From Oscillospiraceae bacterium (GTDB lineage: Bacteria > Bacillota > Clostridia > Oscillospirales > Oscillospiraceae): a stretch of DNA of 64,000 bases. The stretch lies in the NCBI GenBank assembly GCA_021201735.1, contig JAJQEJ010000064.1, positions 1 to 64,000 on the forward strand, written 5' to 3'. Within the stretch, counting starts at the first letter, position 1, and the number at the start of each line of letters is the position of its first letter. Below, piece by piece: positions 45,296 through 52,892 of the stretch. The notes beneath the pieces are model-generated. The model searched no databases. It was given only the letters and a program-made list of their open reading frames with translations, and was not told where the DNA came from. The position numbers and the translations under genes were made by a program.

Positions 45296-46579
45296 ATGAA
45301 AGAACAGCAGATTGCCACCCAGTCCATCCACGCGGGCTATCGCCCGGAAAACGGGCAGCCGCGCAATATCCCCATCGTCCAGAGCACGACCTTCCGCTAT
45401 GAGACCAGCGAAAAGATGGGCGCGCTGTTCGATTTGGAGGCGAGCGGATATTTCTATACCCGTCTGCAAAACCCGACCAATGATCAGGTCGCGGCGAAAA
45501 TATGCGCCATGGAGGGGGGGAGCGCCGCGATGCTGACCTCATCCGGTCAGGCCGCGAATTTTTACGCGATCTTCAACATCGCCTCCTGCGGAGATCATAT
45601 TGTCGCGTCATCCGCCATCTACGGCGGCACCTATAATCTCTTTGCCGTGACCATGAAGCGGATGGGCATCTCCTTTACGTTTGTGGACCCCGACTGCTCG
45701 GAGGAGACCCTGCGCGCCGCCTTCCAGCCCAATACAAAGGCGCTGTTTGGCGAGACTGTTGCAAACCCTGCGCTGTCGGTTTTAGATATCGAGCGCTTTG
45801 CCAGGGTGGCGCACGAAAACGGTGTGCCGCTCATTGTCGATAATACCTTTCCCACGCCGGTCAATTGCAGGCCCATAGAATTTGGTGTGGATATCGTCAC
45901 ACACTCCACCACCAAGTATATGGACGGGCACGCAAACGCGGTTGGCGGCGCGATTGTCGATTCCGGCAATTTCGACTGGACAAAGTATCCGGATAAATAT
46001 CCGGGCCTGTGCACGCCCGATGAGAGCTACCACGGCGTGACCTATACTGAGCGCTTCGGTCTGGGTGGAGCGTTTATCACCAAGGCGGTGGTGCAGCTCA
46101 TGCGCGACCTCGGTTCCATCCCCGCGCCGATGAATTCCTACCTGCTCAACGTCGGGCTGGAGACCCTCCCCCTGCGCATGGCGCAGCACTGCCACAATGG
46201 GCAGGCGGTGGCGGAATACCTTGCGCAGCACCCCAAGGTGGCGTGGGTGAAATATCCGGGATTAAAAGGGGATGCGCATTATGAACTTGCGCAGAAGTAT
46301 ATGCCGCAGGGCACCTGCGGCGTGGTCTCCTTCGGCGTCAAGGGCGGGCGGGAAGCGGCGTCCCGCTTTATGGCGGGGCTGAAGCTCGCGTCCATCGCGA
46401 CTCATGTGGCCGACGCGAAGACCTGCGTGCTCCACCCAGCCTCCAGCACCCACCGGCAGCTGAGCGACGCGGAGCTTGCCGCCGCGGGCGTTGCGCCCGA
46501 CCTCGTGCGCTTTTCCGTTGGGATTGAGGATGTTCGGGATATCATCGCTGACCTCGAGCAGGCGCTTGCGGCGATTTAA
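45296..46579 (+). CDS. metY: O-acetylhomoserine aminocarboxypropyltransferase
   Basis: A 427-residue PLP enzyme of the Cys/Met metabolism family that makes homocysteine from O-acetylhomoserine and sulfide. The PLP lysine is K207 (THSTTKYMDGH). N-terminal QSIHAGYRPENGQPRNIPIVQS, YTRLQNPT and GGSAAMLTSSGQAA are typical of MetY rather than of MetB or MetC. GGAAG lies before the ATG. Alone in its transcription unit. Confidence 0.93.
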   Translation: MKEQQIATQSIHAGYRPENGQPRNIPIVQSTTFRYETSEKMGALFDLEASGYFYTRLQNPTNDQVAAKICAMEGGSAAMLTSSGQAANFYAIFNIASCGDHIVASSAIYGGTYNLFAVTMKRMGISFTFVDPDCSEETLRAAFQPNTKALFGETVANPALSVLDIERFARVAHENGVPLIVDNTFPTPVNCRPIEFGVDIVTHSTTKYMDGHANAVGGAIVDSGNFDWTKYPDKYPGLCTPDESYHGVTYTERFGLGGAFITKAVVQLMRDLGSIPAPMNSYLLNVGLETLPLRMAQHCHNGQAVAEYLAQHPKVAWVKYPGLKGDAHYELAQKYMPQGTCGVVSFGVKGGREAASRFMAGLKLASIATHVADAKTCVLHPASSTHRQLSDAELAAAGVAPDLVRFSVGIEDVRDIIADLEQALAAI

Positions 46580-46602
46580 TAAAATCACGGGAAATGAGGG
46601 GT

Positions 46603-46636
46603 GGGTGCCCTGATCGATACGATCAGGGCACCCTTT
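46603..46636 (+). terminator. Rho-independent terminator after metY
   Basis: A 13-bp perfect stem (GGGTGCCCTGATC / GATCAGGGCACCC) with a 5-base loop and a short TTT, 24 bases past the stop codon. Confidence 0.8.
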
Positions 46637-46668
46637 GGCTATATTGTTCGCCTGTGTAAGGGGACAAG

Positions 46669-46783
46669 ATAAATGATAATACGGGAAAGGGCGGGTAAAC
46701 GCGGGGAGAGACGCGGGAAAACCGGTATTTTCAAGGGATTGAGCCGGACGGCCATGGGGCAAAACGGCTCAATTATCATTTAT
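46669..46783. repeat. Distant 12-bp inverted repeat (possible MITE or protein-binding pair)
   Basis: ATAAATGATAAT at 46669-46680 is perfectly inverted at 46772-46783, enclosing 91 bases. Just inside the right arm is a second inverted pair, ATTGAGCC / GGCTCAAT. No reading frame of note lies inside. Part of the roughly 690-base gap between metY and the prophage repressor, which otherwise holds two stem structures and the prophage-end repeats. Confidence 0.5.
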
Positions 46784-46876
46784 TTTGAGAAAAACCCGGC
46801 ACAAAGAAAAAAGAATGCCCTTTCTTTTCTTTTAGGATAGGATAGGACAGGAATATGACGCACTGGCGGCATAGTG

Positions 46877-46930
46877 AAAGCCACCCGGAAGCCCTTGAAA
46901 TTAGGGCGTTTCGGGCGGCTTTTTTATTTT
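46877..46930 (+). terminator. Orphan terminator-like hairpin
   Basis: An imperfect but long GC-rich stem (46877-46894 / 46904-46922) followed by six T and an AT-rich stretch. No coding region ends just before it, so it could end a small RNA, read-through from metY, or lie at the old host/prophage border. Confidence 0.6.
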
Positions 46931-46934
46931 GTGT

Positions 46935-46996
46935 AGGGGTTGCCAGACATCCCGGAAGTCGTAGCAGGTGACCCATGAAGATATCCAACAACCCCT
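46935..46996. other. 62-base closed stem, possible small structured RNA
   Basis: AGGGGTTG (46935-46942) pairs with CAACCCCT (46989-46996), enclosing a GC-rich loop containing CCCGGAAG. It starts right after the T-run of the preceding hairpin. I cannot match it to a known RNA family. Confidence 0.3.
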
Positions 46997-47184
46997 TGAT
47001 TTGAATTATAGCAGATGCGCCCCGCAGTTACAAGAGGGCGAAGCGTGCGCACGGGGCGTTAGAGCGTGCGAGATTGTAACGCAACGAAGCAGGAACCCCC
47101 GTTGCTTCAGGGCTTTCCGGGCATGGTATGGCGTTACTACACCGTGCGGAACAGGCCCCAAAACGCTATAAAAATAGAGAAAGA

Positions 47185-47292
47185 CAATTGGACAAAATCT
47201 GAAAAGCATTCAAGCGCTGTCCAATTGCCCCAATTCCAATGGTTTGCAGGCTTGAGTGAGCGCAAAAAACATACATGAACAATTGGACAAAA
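47185..47292. repeat. CAATTGGACA repeats near the prophage left end
   Basis: CAATTGGACAAAA occurs at 47185-47197 and again at 47280-47292, with an inverted copy (TGTCCAATTG) at 47218-47227. The position, just outside the leftward repressor gene, is where Mu carries its transposase end-binding sites (attL). The exact terminal bases of the prophage cannot be fixed from this sequence. Confidence 0.55.
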
Positions 47293-47328
47293 AATAGATA
47301 TAGAAATATATCTTTTCGGGCAAAAAAA

Positions 47329-48084
47329 TCAGGGCGTTATGCTACCAACGACCTTACCAACAACCCGAACTTCATCATACTCACAGATCGGAAGCGGTGG
47401 GTATTCTTGATTGGATGACGCTAGAAAGGCTTTTCCACCTTTTTCAATGAGCCGCTTGCAATAAGCGCTCCCGTTCAGAACGAACACGCCAACCTCATTA
47501 TGATCAAGGGTGCGTTGCTGCTTTACAAACACGATGTCTCCATCGGCATATTGAGGGGACATACTGTCACCACGTATCCGCACACCAAAGCTTGTTTCTA
47601 TTGGGACGACTTCTACAAGGAAGTCCATCAGGGTATAGGTGTCAGAATCCAAGAAGAGGCCCGTACCGGCGCTGGCTGGGAGGTCATAGACTGGGGTACT
47701 CCGGAACACGGGGACATCCATCCCGTACTCAAGTGGATTATTACCAATAAGAACTGGCGGCAAGACCTCCGGAGCAGTGCTGCCCGTGCGATCCCTTGCA
47801 TAGTACAGAGCAGCTCGCACTATGGTTCTTCCTTCCTCATCTAAAGAGTCATAAATCTTTATAAATTCTTGCTGCTCTGGACTCAAGTTATATCGTTCTG
47901 CGCCAAACAACAAGCGATCAGTAGATACGTTTAAACGCATTGCTAGTTTTATAACAACGTCAGAACTTGGAGATCTACCGTTTTTCCAGCCTGCAATGCT
48001 CCCTGTTGCACCACATTCATTAACAATAGGGGTTACTTTTAACCCTTGCTCCGCGCAAATCTGCTTTAGATTATCGTAGAACAC
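47329..48084 (-). CDS. LexA/CI-like prophage repressor (S24 peptidase)
   Basis: About 251 residues. An N-terminal helix-turn-helix (CGATGSIAGWKNGRSPSSDVV in parts) binds the operators; the C-terminal S24 self-cleaving domain has the cut site Ala139-Gly140 (PASAGTG), catalytic Ser174 (RGDSMSP) and Lys210 (YCKRL). Cleavage on DNA damage would induce the prophage. It takes the place of Mu repressor c, at the left end and read leftward. GTG at 48084 has GGAGG 7 bases upstream; a GTG at 48090 directly abuts that site. Confidence 0.93.
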   Translation of the reverse strand: MFYDNLKQICAEQGLKVTPIVNECGATGSIAGWKNGRSPSSDVVIKLAMRLNVSTDRLLFGAERYNLSPEQQEFIKIYDSLDEEGRTIVRAALYYARDRTGSTAPEVLPPVLIGNNPLEYGMDVPVFRSTPVYDLPASAGTGLFLDSDTYTLMDFLVEVVPIETSFGVRIRGDSMSPQYADGDIVFVKQQRTLDHNEVGVFVLNGSAYCKRLIEKGGKAFLASSNQEYPPLPICEYDEVRVVGKVVGSITP

Positions 48085-48103
48085 ATTCACACCTCCAAAT
48101 AAA

Positions 48104-48119
48104 ATGCGTATATAAGCAT
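48104..48119. promoter_or_regulatory. Prophage operator, repressor-proximal
   Basis: ATGCGT-ATAT-AAGCAT, one mismatch from the perfect operator at 48134. It lies 20 bases upstream of the repressor start codon, where it would allow the repressor to control itself. Confidence 0.65.
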
Positions 48120-48126
48120 TTTACTA

Positions 48127-48155
48127 TTGACTTATGCGTAAATACGCATTAATAT
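48127..48155 (+). promoter_or_regulatory. Rightward early prophage promoter with embedded operator
   Basis: TTGACT (48127-48132), 17 bases, TAATAT (48150-48155). The spacer is almost entirely occupied by the perfect palindrome ATGCGT-AAAT-ACGCAT (48134-48149), so bound repressor would block RNA polymerase. It drives the Ner-like gene and the early operon. Confidence 0.8.
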
Positions 48156-48240
48156 GGATGGGGTAGGGCAATTTAATAGTCCCATCATATCACAGGCCCA
48201 TACAAAAAGGCAATACGCTAATAAGAAGGGAGGTTATCAA

Positions 48241-48471
48241 ATGGTACCGGCAAATATCAGCGATTTCGGCGCAGCCGTGAAAAAAGCGCTCATCGACAAG
48301 CGAATGAGACAGATAGATCTTGCCGAGCTTGTTGGAATCCCTCCGGCATATATGAGCCACATCATTACCGGGCGGAAGTCTGGAGCGAAGTACAGGCCTG
48401 CCATCATCCGGGCACTAGACTTGGAAGAGTTCGGAAGCGAGGACAAGCCCCCATCCAGCCGGGCAAGCTGA
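48241..48471 (+). CDS. Ner/Cro-like small HTH regulator
   Basis: A 76-residue XRE-family protein (FGAAVKKALIDKRMRQIDLAELVGIPPAYMSHIITGRK in parts). It is the first gene behind the early promoter, the position of Mu ner, and probably shuts down early or repressor transcription by binding the same operators. GGGAGG lies 8 bases before the ATG at 48241; a longer in-frame version would begin inside the promoter. Confidence 0.85.
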   Translation: MVPANISDFGAAVKKALIDKRMRQIDLAELVGIPPAYMSHIITGRKSGAKYRPAIIRALDLEEFGSEDKPPSSRAS

Positions 48472-48501
48472 GGGTTAAACGCAATGACTATAGCAAATTG
48501 T

Positions 48502-48823
48502 TAGAGTAAATGTGTACGGCGAGAGATGTCCCCCCTTTTTGTTTTGATTTGGAGATGCGGGCACGGGCATGCCCTCTCTCTGATAGCAGTAGGTACGAGA
48601 GTTTACTGAAAAACGAGCTCGTCTGTAATGCTGATTGCATTTGGATTCTTGCTATTATCACGCCACCGCAGTACTCGCTCAAAGGCTTCATCCGACAAGC
48701 AAATCGGTATGTTGTTGATGCGAATCTCTACACTACGACGTGCTGAAAGCTGATAAGTAACTGTGAGTTTAACATGTGATGCATTTTTCATTTGTGGCTC
48801 TCTCGCCGTACACATTTACTCTA
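48502..48823. mobile_element. 322-bp element with 25-bp perfect terminal inverted repeats
   Basis: Bases 48502-48526 are perfectly inverted at 48799-48823. Both arms begin with TA at the outer edge, followed by GAGTAAATGTGTACGG, so the element can be read as a 318-bp insertion with 23-bp ends and a TA target duplication, as IS630/Tc1-type MITEs have. The 272-base interior has one small leftward reading frame and no transposase. A site-specific invertible segment is the alternative. Confidence 0.7.
48603..48791 (-). CDS. Small hypothetical protein inside the inverted-repeat element
   Basis: A 62-residue reading frame (MKNASHVKLTVTYQLSARR...) on the minus strand, lying wholly between the inverted repeats. 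Alternating hydrophobic residues suggest beta strands followed by a helix (CLSDEAFERVLRWRD). The ribosome binding site is poor (GAGAG). It may be a passenger gene or chance. Confidence 0.35.
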   Translation of the reverse strand: MKNASHVKLTVTYQLSARRSVEIRINNIPICLSDEAFERVLRWRDNSKNPNAISITDELVFQ

Positions 48824-48864
48824 GCATGTAAAGATAGGAATTGCAACCAAAGGAGGCAGTTATT

Positions 48865-49029
48865 ATGAAGCAGGGCAAGAACCCCACGCGCCGACAGAAA
48901 GGCCGACTGGAACGGGCCAGGCTCTCCCCGGCAGACTGGCTTATTGTAAGCCAGCGCGCGGACGGCAGTGTTGTCATCCAGCACAGGTACACAAACACCA
49001 CCCGCATCATCCCGGCCTCGGTCGGGTAA
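48865..49029 (+). CDS. DUF6906-like small phage protein
   Basis: 54 residues, MKQGKNPTRRQKGRLERARLSPADWLIVSQ... (read in parts), matching the small family with a conserved PTRxQK start and a WLVV core seen in Firmicute phages. Function unknown. AAAGGAGG lies upstream of the ATG. Confidence 0.7.
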   Translation: MKQGKNPTRRQKGRLERARLSPADWLIVSQRADGSVVIQHRYTNTTRIIPASVG

Positions 49030-49056
49030 CGCGAACATCAGGAAGGAGCGGTAACT

Positions 49057-49422
49057 ATGACACGAGAAAAAATTCTGAGGGACAGGCTGGAAATGGCTTC
49101 GCATAATTTGCTGTGCTACTCTGAGAACCTGCTAATGGACAAGCCGAAGGCAGGCTACGAGGCTGAACACAAGGCAGCCGCCGAAGAAGTTGAAATGCTT
49201 CAGGTTTGGCTGAAAGAATTTCAAACCGCAGAACCATCAAGCACTATAGTGGATTTATCTAGTGAGAAATTCTGGGATGATCTCAAGCAAACAAGATATG
49301 AAATTCTTCTAAGGCAAATCCACGATTTAGCCCAAAGAGATACTTATGGGGATCCCGAGCTGTGCATTCAAATTTCAAATTGTATTATCAATCTTTATCG
49401 TGCGCTGGACGAAGCAAATTAA
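49057..49422 (+). CDS. Hypothetical phage early protein
   Basis: 121 residues, mostly helical and charged (MTREKILRDRLEMASHNLLCY at the start), no recognised domain. AAGGAG precedes the ATG. Its last four bases overlap a small gene read from the other strand. Confidence 0.7.
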   Translation: MTREKILRDRLEMASHNLLCYSENLLMDKPKAGYEAEHKAAAEEVEMLQVWLKEFQTAEPSSTIVDLSSEKFWDDLKQTRYEILLRQIHDLAQRDTYGDPELCIQISNCIINLYRALDEAN

Positions 49423-49586
49423 GTGTCTTTAAGCCCATTCAAAATCTGCTTGTACATTTCCGCGATTCGTTCGGCGTTTCTCTGGGCTTTTTCCTGACTA
49501 GAGCCATAGGATAGTTTTTCGGTTGGAAGAAGGTTTTGTTCCATTGCTTTGAGAGCCAGATGAAGGGCTATTTCTTTATTATCCAT
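49419..49586 (-). CDS. Small leftward hypothetical protein
   Basis: 55 residues beginning MDNKEIALHLALKAMEQ, helical, with an AAERIAEMYKQIL-like C-terminal helix. AGGAGC lies 8 bases before the ATG. It is read against the early operon and converges on the preceding gene with a 4-base overlap. Similar short proteins are frequent in Firmicute prophages; function unknown. Confidence 0.6.
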   Translation of the reverse strand: MDNKEIALHLALKAMEQNLLPTEKLSYGSSQEKAQRNAERIAEMYKQILNGLKDT

Positions 49587-49719
49587 ATGGTACGCTCCTA
49601 ACCGCACAGCTCGGGGGGGATACAAGCGCACGAATAGAGGGCAGGTGCTGCCCTTCCTAACAACACTAACAGTTACTACCATAAAGTTCAAGAAATTTTT
49701 GAAAAAGGAGTTCGTTGAA

Positions 49720-49866
49720 ATGACATATCGCGCAATAGCTAATCCAGCCGCGTACCATTGTGGTTACCGCTGGCTGGTGGTAGATGAAAACTATAACACG
49801 ATTAGCAAACATGCAAGCCGCGAATCTGCCGAAGCAGAAGCCGAACGGCTGAACATGGGAAAATGA
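49720..49866 (+). CDS. Small hypothetical phage protein
   Basis: 48 residues (MTYRAIANPAAYHCGYRWLVV then DENYNTISKHASRESAEAEA). AAAGGAG lies 9 bases upstream of the ATG. No recognised family. Confidence 0.6.
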   Translation: MTYRAIANPAAYHCGYRWLVVDENYNTISKHASRESAEAEAERLNMGK

Positions 49867-49900
49867 ACCGAGTGGGCAGGACAGGAATGGAGGATTGAAC

Positions 49901-50143
49901 ATGGAAATGCGTCCTGACAAGATACTGCACACAGACGTGCTTATTGCGATTCACTCAGTATTTAATGGTTATTATCGGGATTTCGCACATTTAAGCCCCG
50001 AGGAGTTTAAGCAGTTTATGGATAGACTGAGTGAAGATATGAAAACACATATATGCGGATTTATTGACCTGCAAGCCCAGGCATATACAGCGCACTTTAC
50101 GGCGACAGAAGAGATAGAACTGCCTTTTGTGCTATGGCCTTGA
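49901..50143 (+). CDS. Hypothetical phage early protein
   Basis: 80 residues, helical (KILHTDVLIAIHSVFNGYY, LSPEEFKQFMDRLSEDMKTH). GGAGG lies 7 bases before the ATG at 49901. No recognised domain. Confidence 0.65.
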   Translation: MEMRPDKILHTDVLIAIHSVFNGYYRDFAHLSPEEFKQFMDRLSEDMKTHICGFIDLQAQAYTAHFTATEEIELPFVLWP

Positions 50144-50210
50144 CTACCTCTCAGAAACAAGGGAAGCGTCACTAAAATTTCATCCGCACAAATTTTACGG
50201 AAAGGGTCTG

Positions 50211-50513
50211 ATGACAATGACTGGCCTTGAATTATTGAGAAACCCTAACACCACGCCGGAGGAGATTGCGGACATCGTTTCCCCGCATTGCCCACCGACT
50301 ATACCCGATGCGTGCAAGCAGCTCTCCTGCCGGGAGTGCTGGCTTGCATGGGTCACTACCGGGGAGCCGCCGAAGGAAACGGGGCCGTCCGACTCACAGA
50401 CGGCCCCGGATGAGGATGGGCTCCACCCCAACCTCATTGAGCATCTCCGCAAACAGCGGAAAGAGGAACAGACTATGCTTAAGAATCTTGCTCATCCCGT
50501 TTCAGAATGTTAG
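50211..50513 (+). CDS. Hypothetical protein with Cys cluster
   Basis: 100 residues. A segment with HCPP...CKQLSCRECWLAW carries four Cys and ends in a CxxCW core seen in many small phage proteins, probably metal-binding. AAAGGG precedes the ATG at 50211. The C-terminus overlaps a leftward gene by 35 bases. Confidence 0.65.
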   Translation: MTMTGLELLRNPNTTPEEIADIVSPHCPPTIPDACKQLSCRECWLAWVTTGEPPKETGPSDSQTAPDEDGLHPNLIEHLRKQRKEEQTMLKNLAHPVSEC

Positions 50514-50709
50514 CGGCCTCAACGCCTTGGGCACACTTTTGATTTAAGCAGTTGTAAAACTCTTGGCGGTCAAGTACACCCTTGTACTCAAGATAAGTAA
50601 CCAGCGCCCAAAATTCCGGGAGTGTGGAAAGCCTGTGCTCTATCATAAGATCAGCGTAAGCATTTCCGGTGTCAATCTTAACGATATCGAGATTAGAATC
50701 ATCTAACAC
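50479..50709 (-). CDS. Leftward hypothetical protein next to the transposase
   Basis: 76 residues (LDDSNLDIVKIDTGNAYADL ... LPEFWALVTYLEYKG). GGAGG lies 8 bases before the GTG at 50709; an in-frame GTG at 50718 overlaps that site. It is read against the early operon, just upstream of the transposase gene, and overlaps the previous gene tail to tail. Function unknown. Confidence 0.55.
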   Translation of the reverse strand: MLDDSNLDIVKIDTGNAYADLMIEHRLSTLPEFWALVTYLEYKGVLDRQEFYNCLNQKCAQGVEAANILKRDEQDS

Positions 50710-50813
50710 AAAAATCACCTCCTCTCCGGGCCAGTGGCCTCATTACCATTGTATCAGTCCAGAGAGGGAAATAAAAGACATTAGCAATATCACAACAGAG
50801 AGGAGGAAACGGA

Positions 50814-52874
50814 GTGCCGGACATATATGTCACACTGGAGGCGGCGGCCAAGTATGAGGGGCTCGACTACTATACCTTTCAAAAGCGCGTTAAACGCAAT
50901 CCCAAGGCGTACAAGACGAAGAACGAGCCTCGCGAAGATGGCGGGAAGGATATGGTCATGGTCTCCGTTACCTCCCTGTCCGCAAAGGCGCGGCGGGCAT
51001 ACCGCGCAAAGCAGAAGGTTGATGGGAGGGATACCGTTATAGAACAGAGGACAGCGGAAACGCGCCCATGGTATGTAGATGTGGATTACAACTATTACCA
51101 TGAAAACAACAAGAAGCGATACTATGAGGCCGTGGAGCGGGCAAGCCGCCTGCAGGACTACATCGACTACGACGGCCCCGACCGCACCGGCTACGCCGAG
51201 CAGCTTGCCCTATCGCTGGGGATGTCCACGCCGACGCTATACCGGCAGGTAAAGAATGTGCTGGAGGCAAACGCTTGGGCGCTCAAGCTGGCGCAGGGAG
51301 ATGGGCAAAACCGGGACTACTTCCGGGTGCTGGCCCTGTGCCGGAAGCCGAAGGAGACGGCAACCTTCCCTTCCTTGACAGATGAACAGAAGGCACTCAT
51401 TGAAAACATCTGGTTTGATAAGGAATTTGCTAACAACCACTGCTCGAAGGAACTGCTTTATGAAGCCTTTGCAGCGGAGAGCAAGAGGCGGGGCTGGCCG
51501 GGGTACCCATCGTATAAGACGGTGCTCCGATACGTCAACCACCTCATGGAGCTGCCGGGCGCGGAATCCGCGCGGTATTGGGCGGCAAACGGTCTGCGGG
51601 AGTGGAAGAACGCGCGGCAGGTCAAGGGCAAGCGGGACGCTTCCACGCTGGATGTGATGGAGTATGTGGTCGCAGACGCGCACACCTTCGATATATGGGT
51701 CAGCTACACCGCGCCCAACGGGAAGGTCAAGGCGATCCGCCCGGTGCTTGTGGCATGGATGGATATGCGCAGCCGCCGCCTATTGGGTGTCGTCCTCTGT
51801 GAACATTCCAACGCGCAGGTGGTCAAGGAGTCCTTCGTGAAGATGGTATATGAAGCGGGATGCGCACCCAAGCATGTACATATGGACAATGGCAAGGACT
51901 TCACGCCCAAGGAGCTGCTGGGGCAAGACCGGAAGCAGCGGGAGATGGACACGGCGGCGCTCATGGACGCGGTTTTCAAGGGCTTCTATCTGGCGATGGG
52001 CGCAAAGGACTGGTCGCGCTCCAAGCCATTCCAGCCGTGGGACAAGCCCATCGAGCGGCAGTTCAGGACATTTTGCCTGCGCTTCTCCCCTAAGTTCAAA
52101 TCCTACACGGGTACGCTTACAAGTTCCAAGACGGAGGACAAGCGCCATAAGGACATCAAGCGGATGCTGGAGCGGGGCGAACTGCTGACGATGGATGAGT
52201 TTTACGACATCCTCCAGCGCTTCCTTGCTGAGGACTATGACCAGCGTGTGCATCGCGGCCTGAAGGACTTTGGAGAGGCCATTCCTACCCCCGGCGCGGT
52301 TTGGTCAGACGCGCCCCGGTGCGACCGCGCCGCGCCGCCCAGAGAATACGCCGCCATGCTGCTTATGAAGCCAGCAACAGCGCGGGTTACCAATCAGGGT
52401 ATTACCAAGTTCAAAACGCTTTACACCGCCACCGAGCTTGGCCTCTATGTAAATCAAATGGTCGGTATTCGCTGGGACGTGGATGACGTTAGAAAGCTCT
52501 ATGTCTACGACAAGAACGGGAAAAAAATCTGCGAGGCATATGCCGCCGAGCTGCTTCAGTTCGGCGACCGGGTACCGCAAGAATCCCTTGAGGCGCTGCA
52601 CAGCAAACAGAATCACAACCAGCGGGAAATCAAACGGATCTATGATGAATTCAACACACCGCACGAGCAGCGGATCAACCCGGATGCGCCTGCCGTGGTG
52701 GGCAAGGTTGATCTCATGATCGGGCACAAGCCAACCGAGAAAGTCATCGCGCTCCCTGTCGATAAGGAATTCAGCGGCGAGATGGCGGCAAAGAAGAGAT
52801 CCACAGACGGAGACGAATTCTTGAACAAAAAGGCAGAAGAAGCGCTGGCCCGCCTGAGAGCAATCGGCGATTAA
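50814..52874 (+). CDS. MuA-like DDE transposase
   Basis: 686 residues. An N-terminal Mu-type winged DNA-binding part (VTLEAAAKYEGLDYYTFQKR) leads to further HTH domains (about 90-260), then an RNase H-like integrase core. The likely catalytic triad is D288 (VADAHTFDIW), D358 (VHMDNGKDF) and E414 (DKPIERQFRTF), followed by a beta-barrel and a charged C-terminus for MuB contact. It cuts and joins phage ends during lysogenisation and replicative transposition. GTG start at 50814 with AGGAGG 7 bases upstream. MuB follows 18 bases later. Confidence 0.95.
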   Translation: MPDIYVTLEAAAKYEGLDYYTFQKRVKRNPKAYKTKNEPREDGGKDMVMVSVTSLSAKARRAYRAKQKVDGRDTVIEQRTAETRPWYVDVDYNYYHENNKKRYYEAVERASRLQDYIDYDGPDRTGYAEQLALSLGMSTPTLYRQVKNVLEANAWALKLAQGDGQNRDYFRVLALCRKPKETATFPSLTDEQKALIENIWFDKEFANNHCSKELLYEAFAAESKRRGWPGYPSYKTVLRYVNHLMELPGAESARYWAANGLREWKNARQVKGKRDASTLDVMEYVVADAHTFDIWVSYTAPNGKVKAIRPVLVAWMDMRSRRLLGVVLCEHSNAQVVKESFVKMVYEAGCAPKHVHMDNGKDFTPKELLGQDRKQREMDTAALMDAVFKGFYLAMGAKDWSRSKPFQPWDKPIERQFRTFCLRFSPKFKSYTGTLTSSKTEDKRHKDIKRMLERGELLTMDEFYDILQRFLAEDYDQRVHRGLKDFGEAIPTPGAVWSDAPRCDRAAPPREYAAMLLMKPATARVTNQGITKFKTLYTATELGLYVNQMVGIRWDVDDVRKLYVYDKNGKKICEAYAAELLQFGDRVPQESLEALHSKQNHNQREIKRIYDEFNTPHEQRINPDAPAVVGKVDLMIGHKPTEKVIALPVDKEFSGEMAAKKRSTDGDEFLNKKAEEALARLRAIGD

Positions 52875-52892
52875 AAAAGAGGAGGCATCATT

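Noticed and set aside
45236-45296. Possible SAM riboswitch before metY
   Set aside because: The leader after the promoter is only about 30 bases, too short for any SAM riboswitch.
46935-46996. Resemblance of the CCCGGAAG loop to the bacterial SRP RNA tip
   Set aside because: The conserved AGGUCCGGAAGGAAGCAGC-like core does not match around the loop, so the similarity is only in a few bases.
48510-48746. Plus-strand frame of 78 codons inside the inverted-repeat element
   Set aside because: Its start codon lies in the left repeat arm, it has no ribosome binding site and a poor composition; the minus-strand frame is more plausible.
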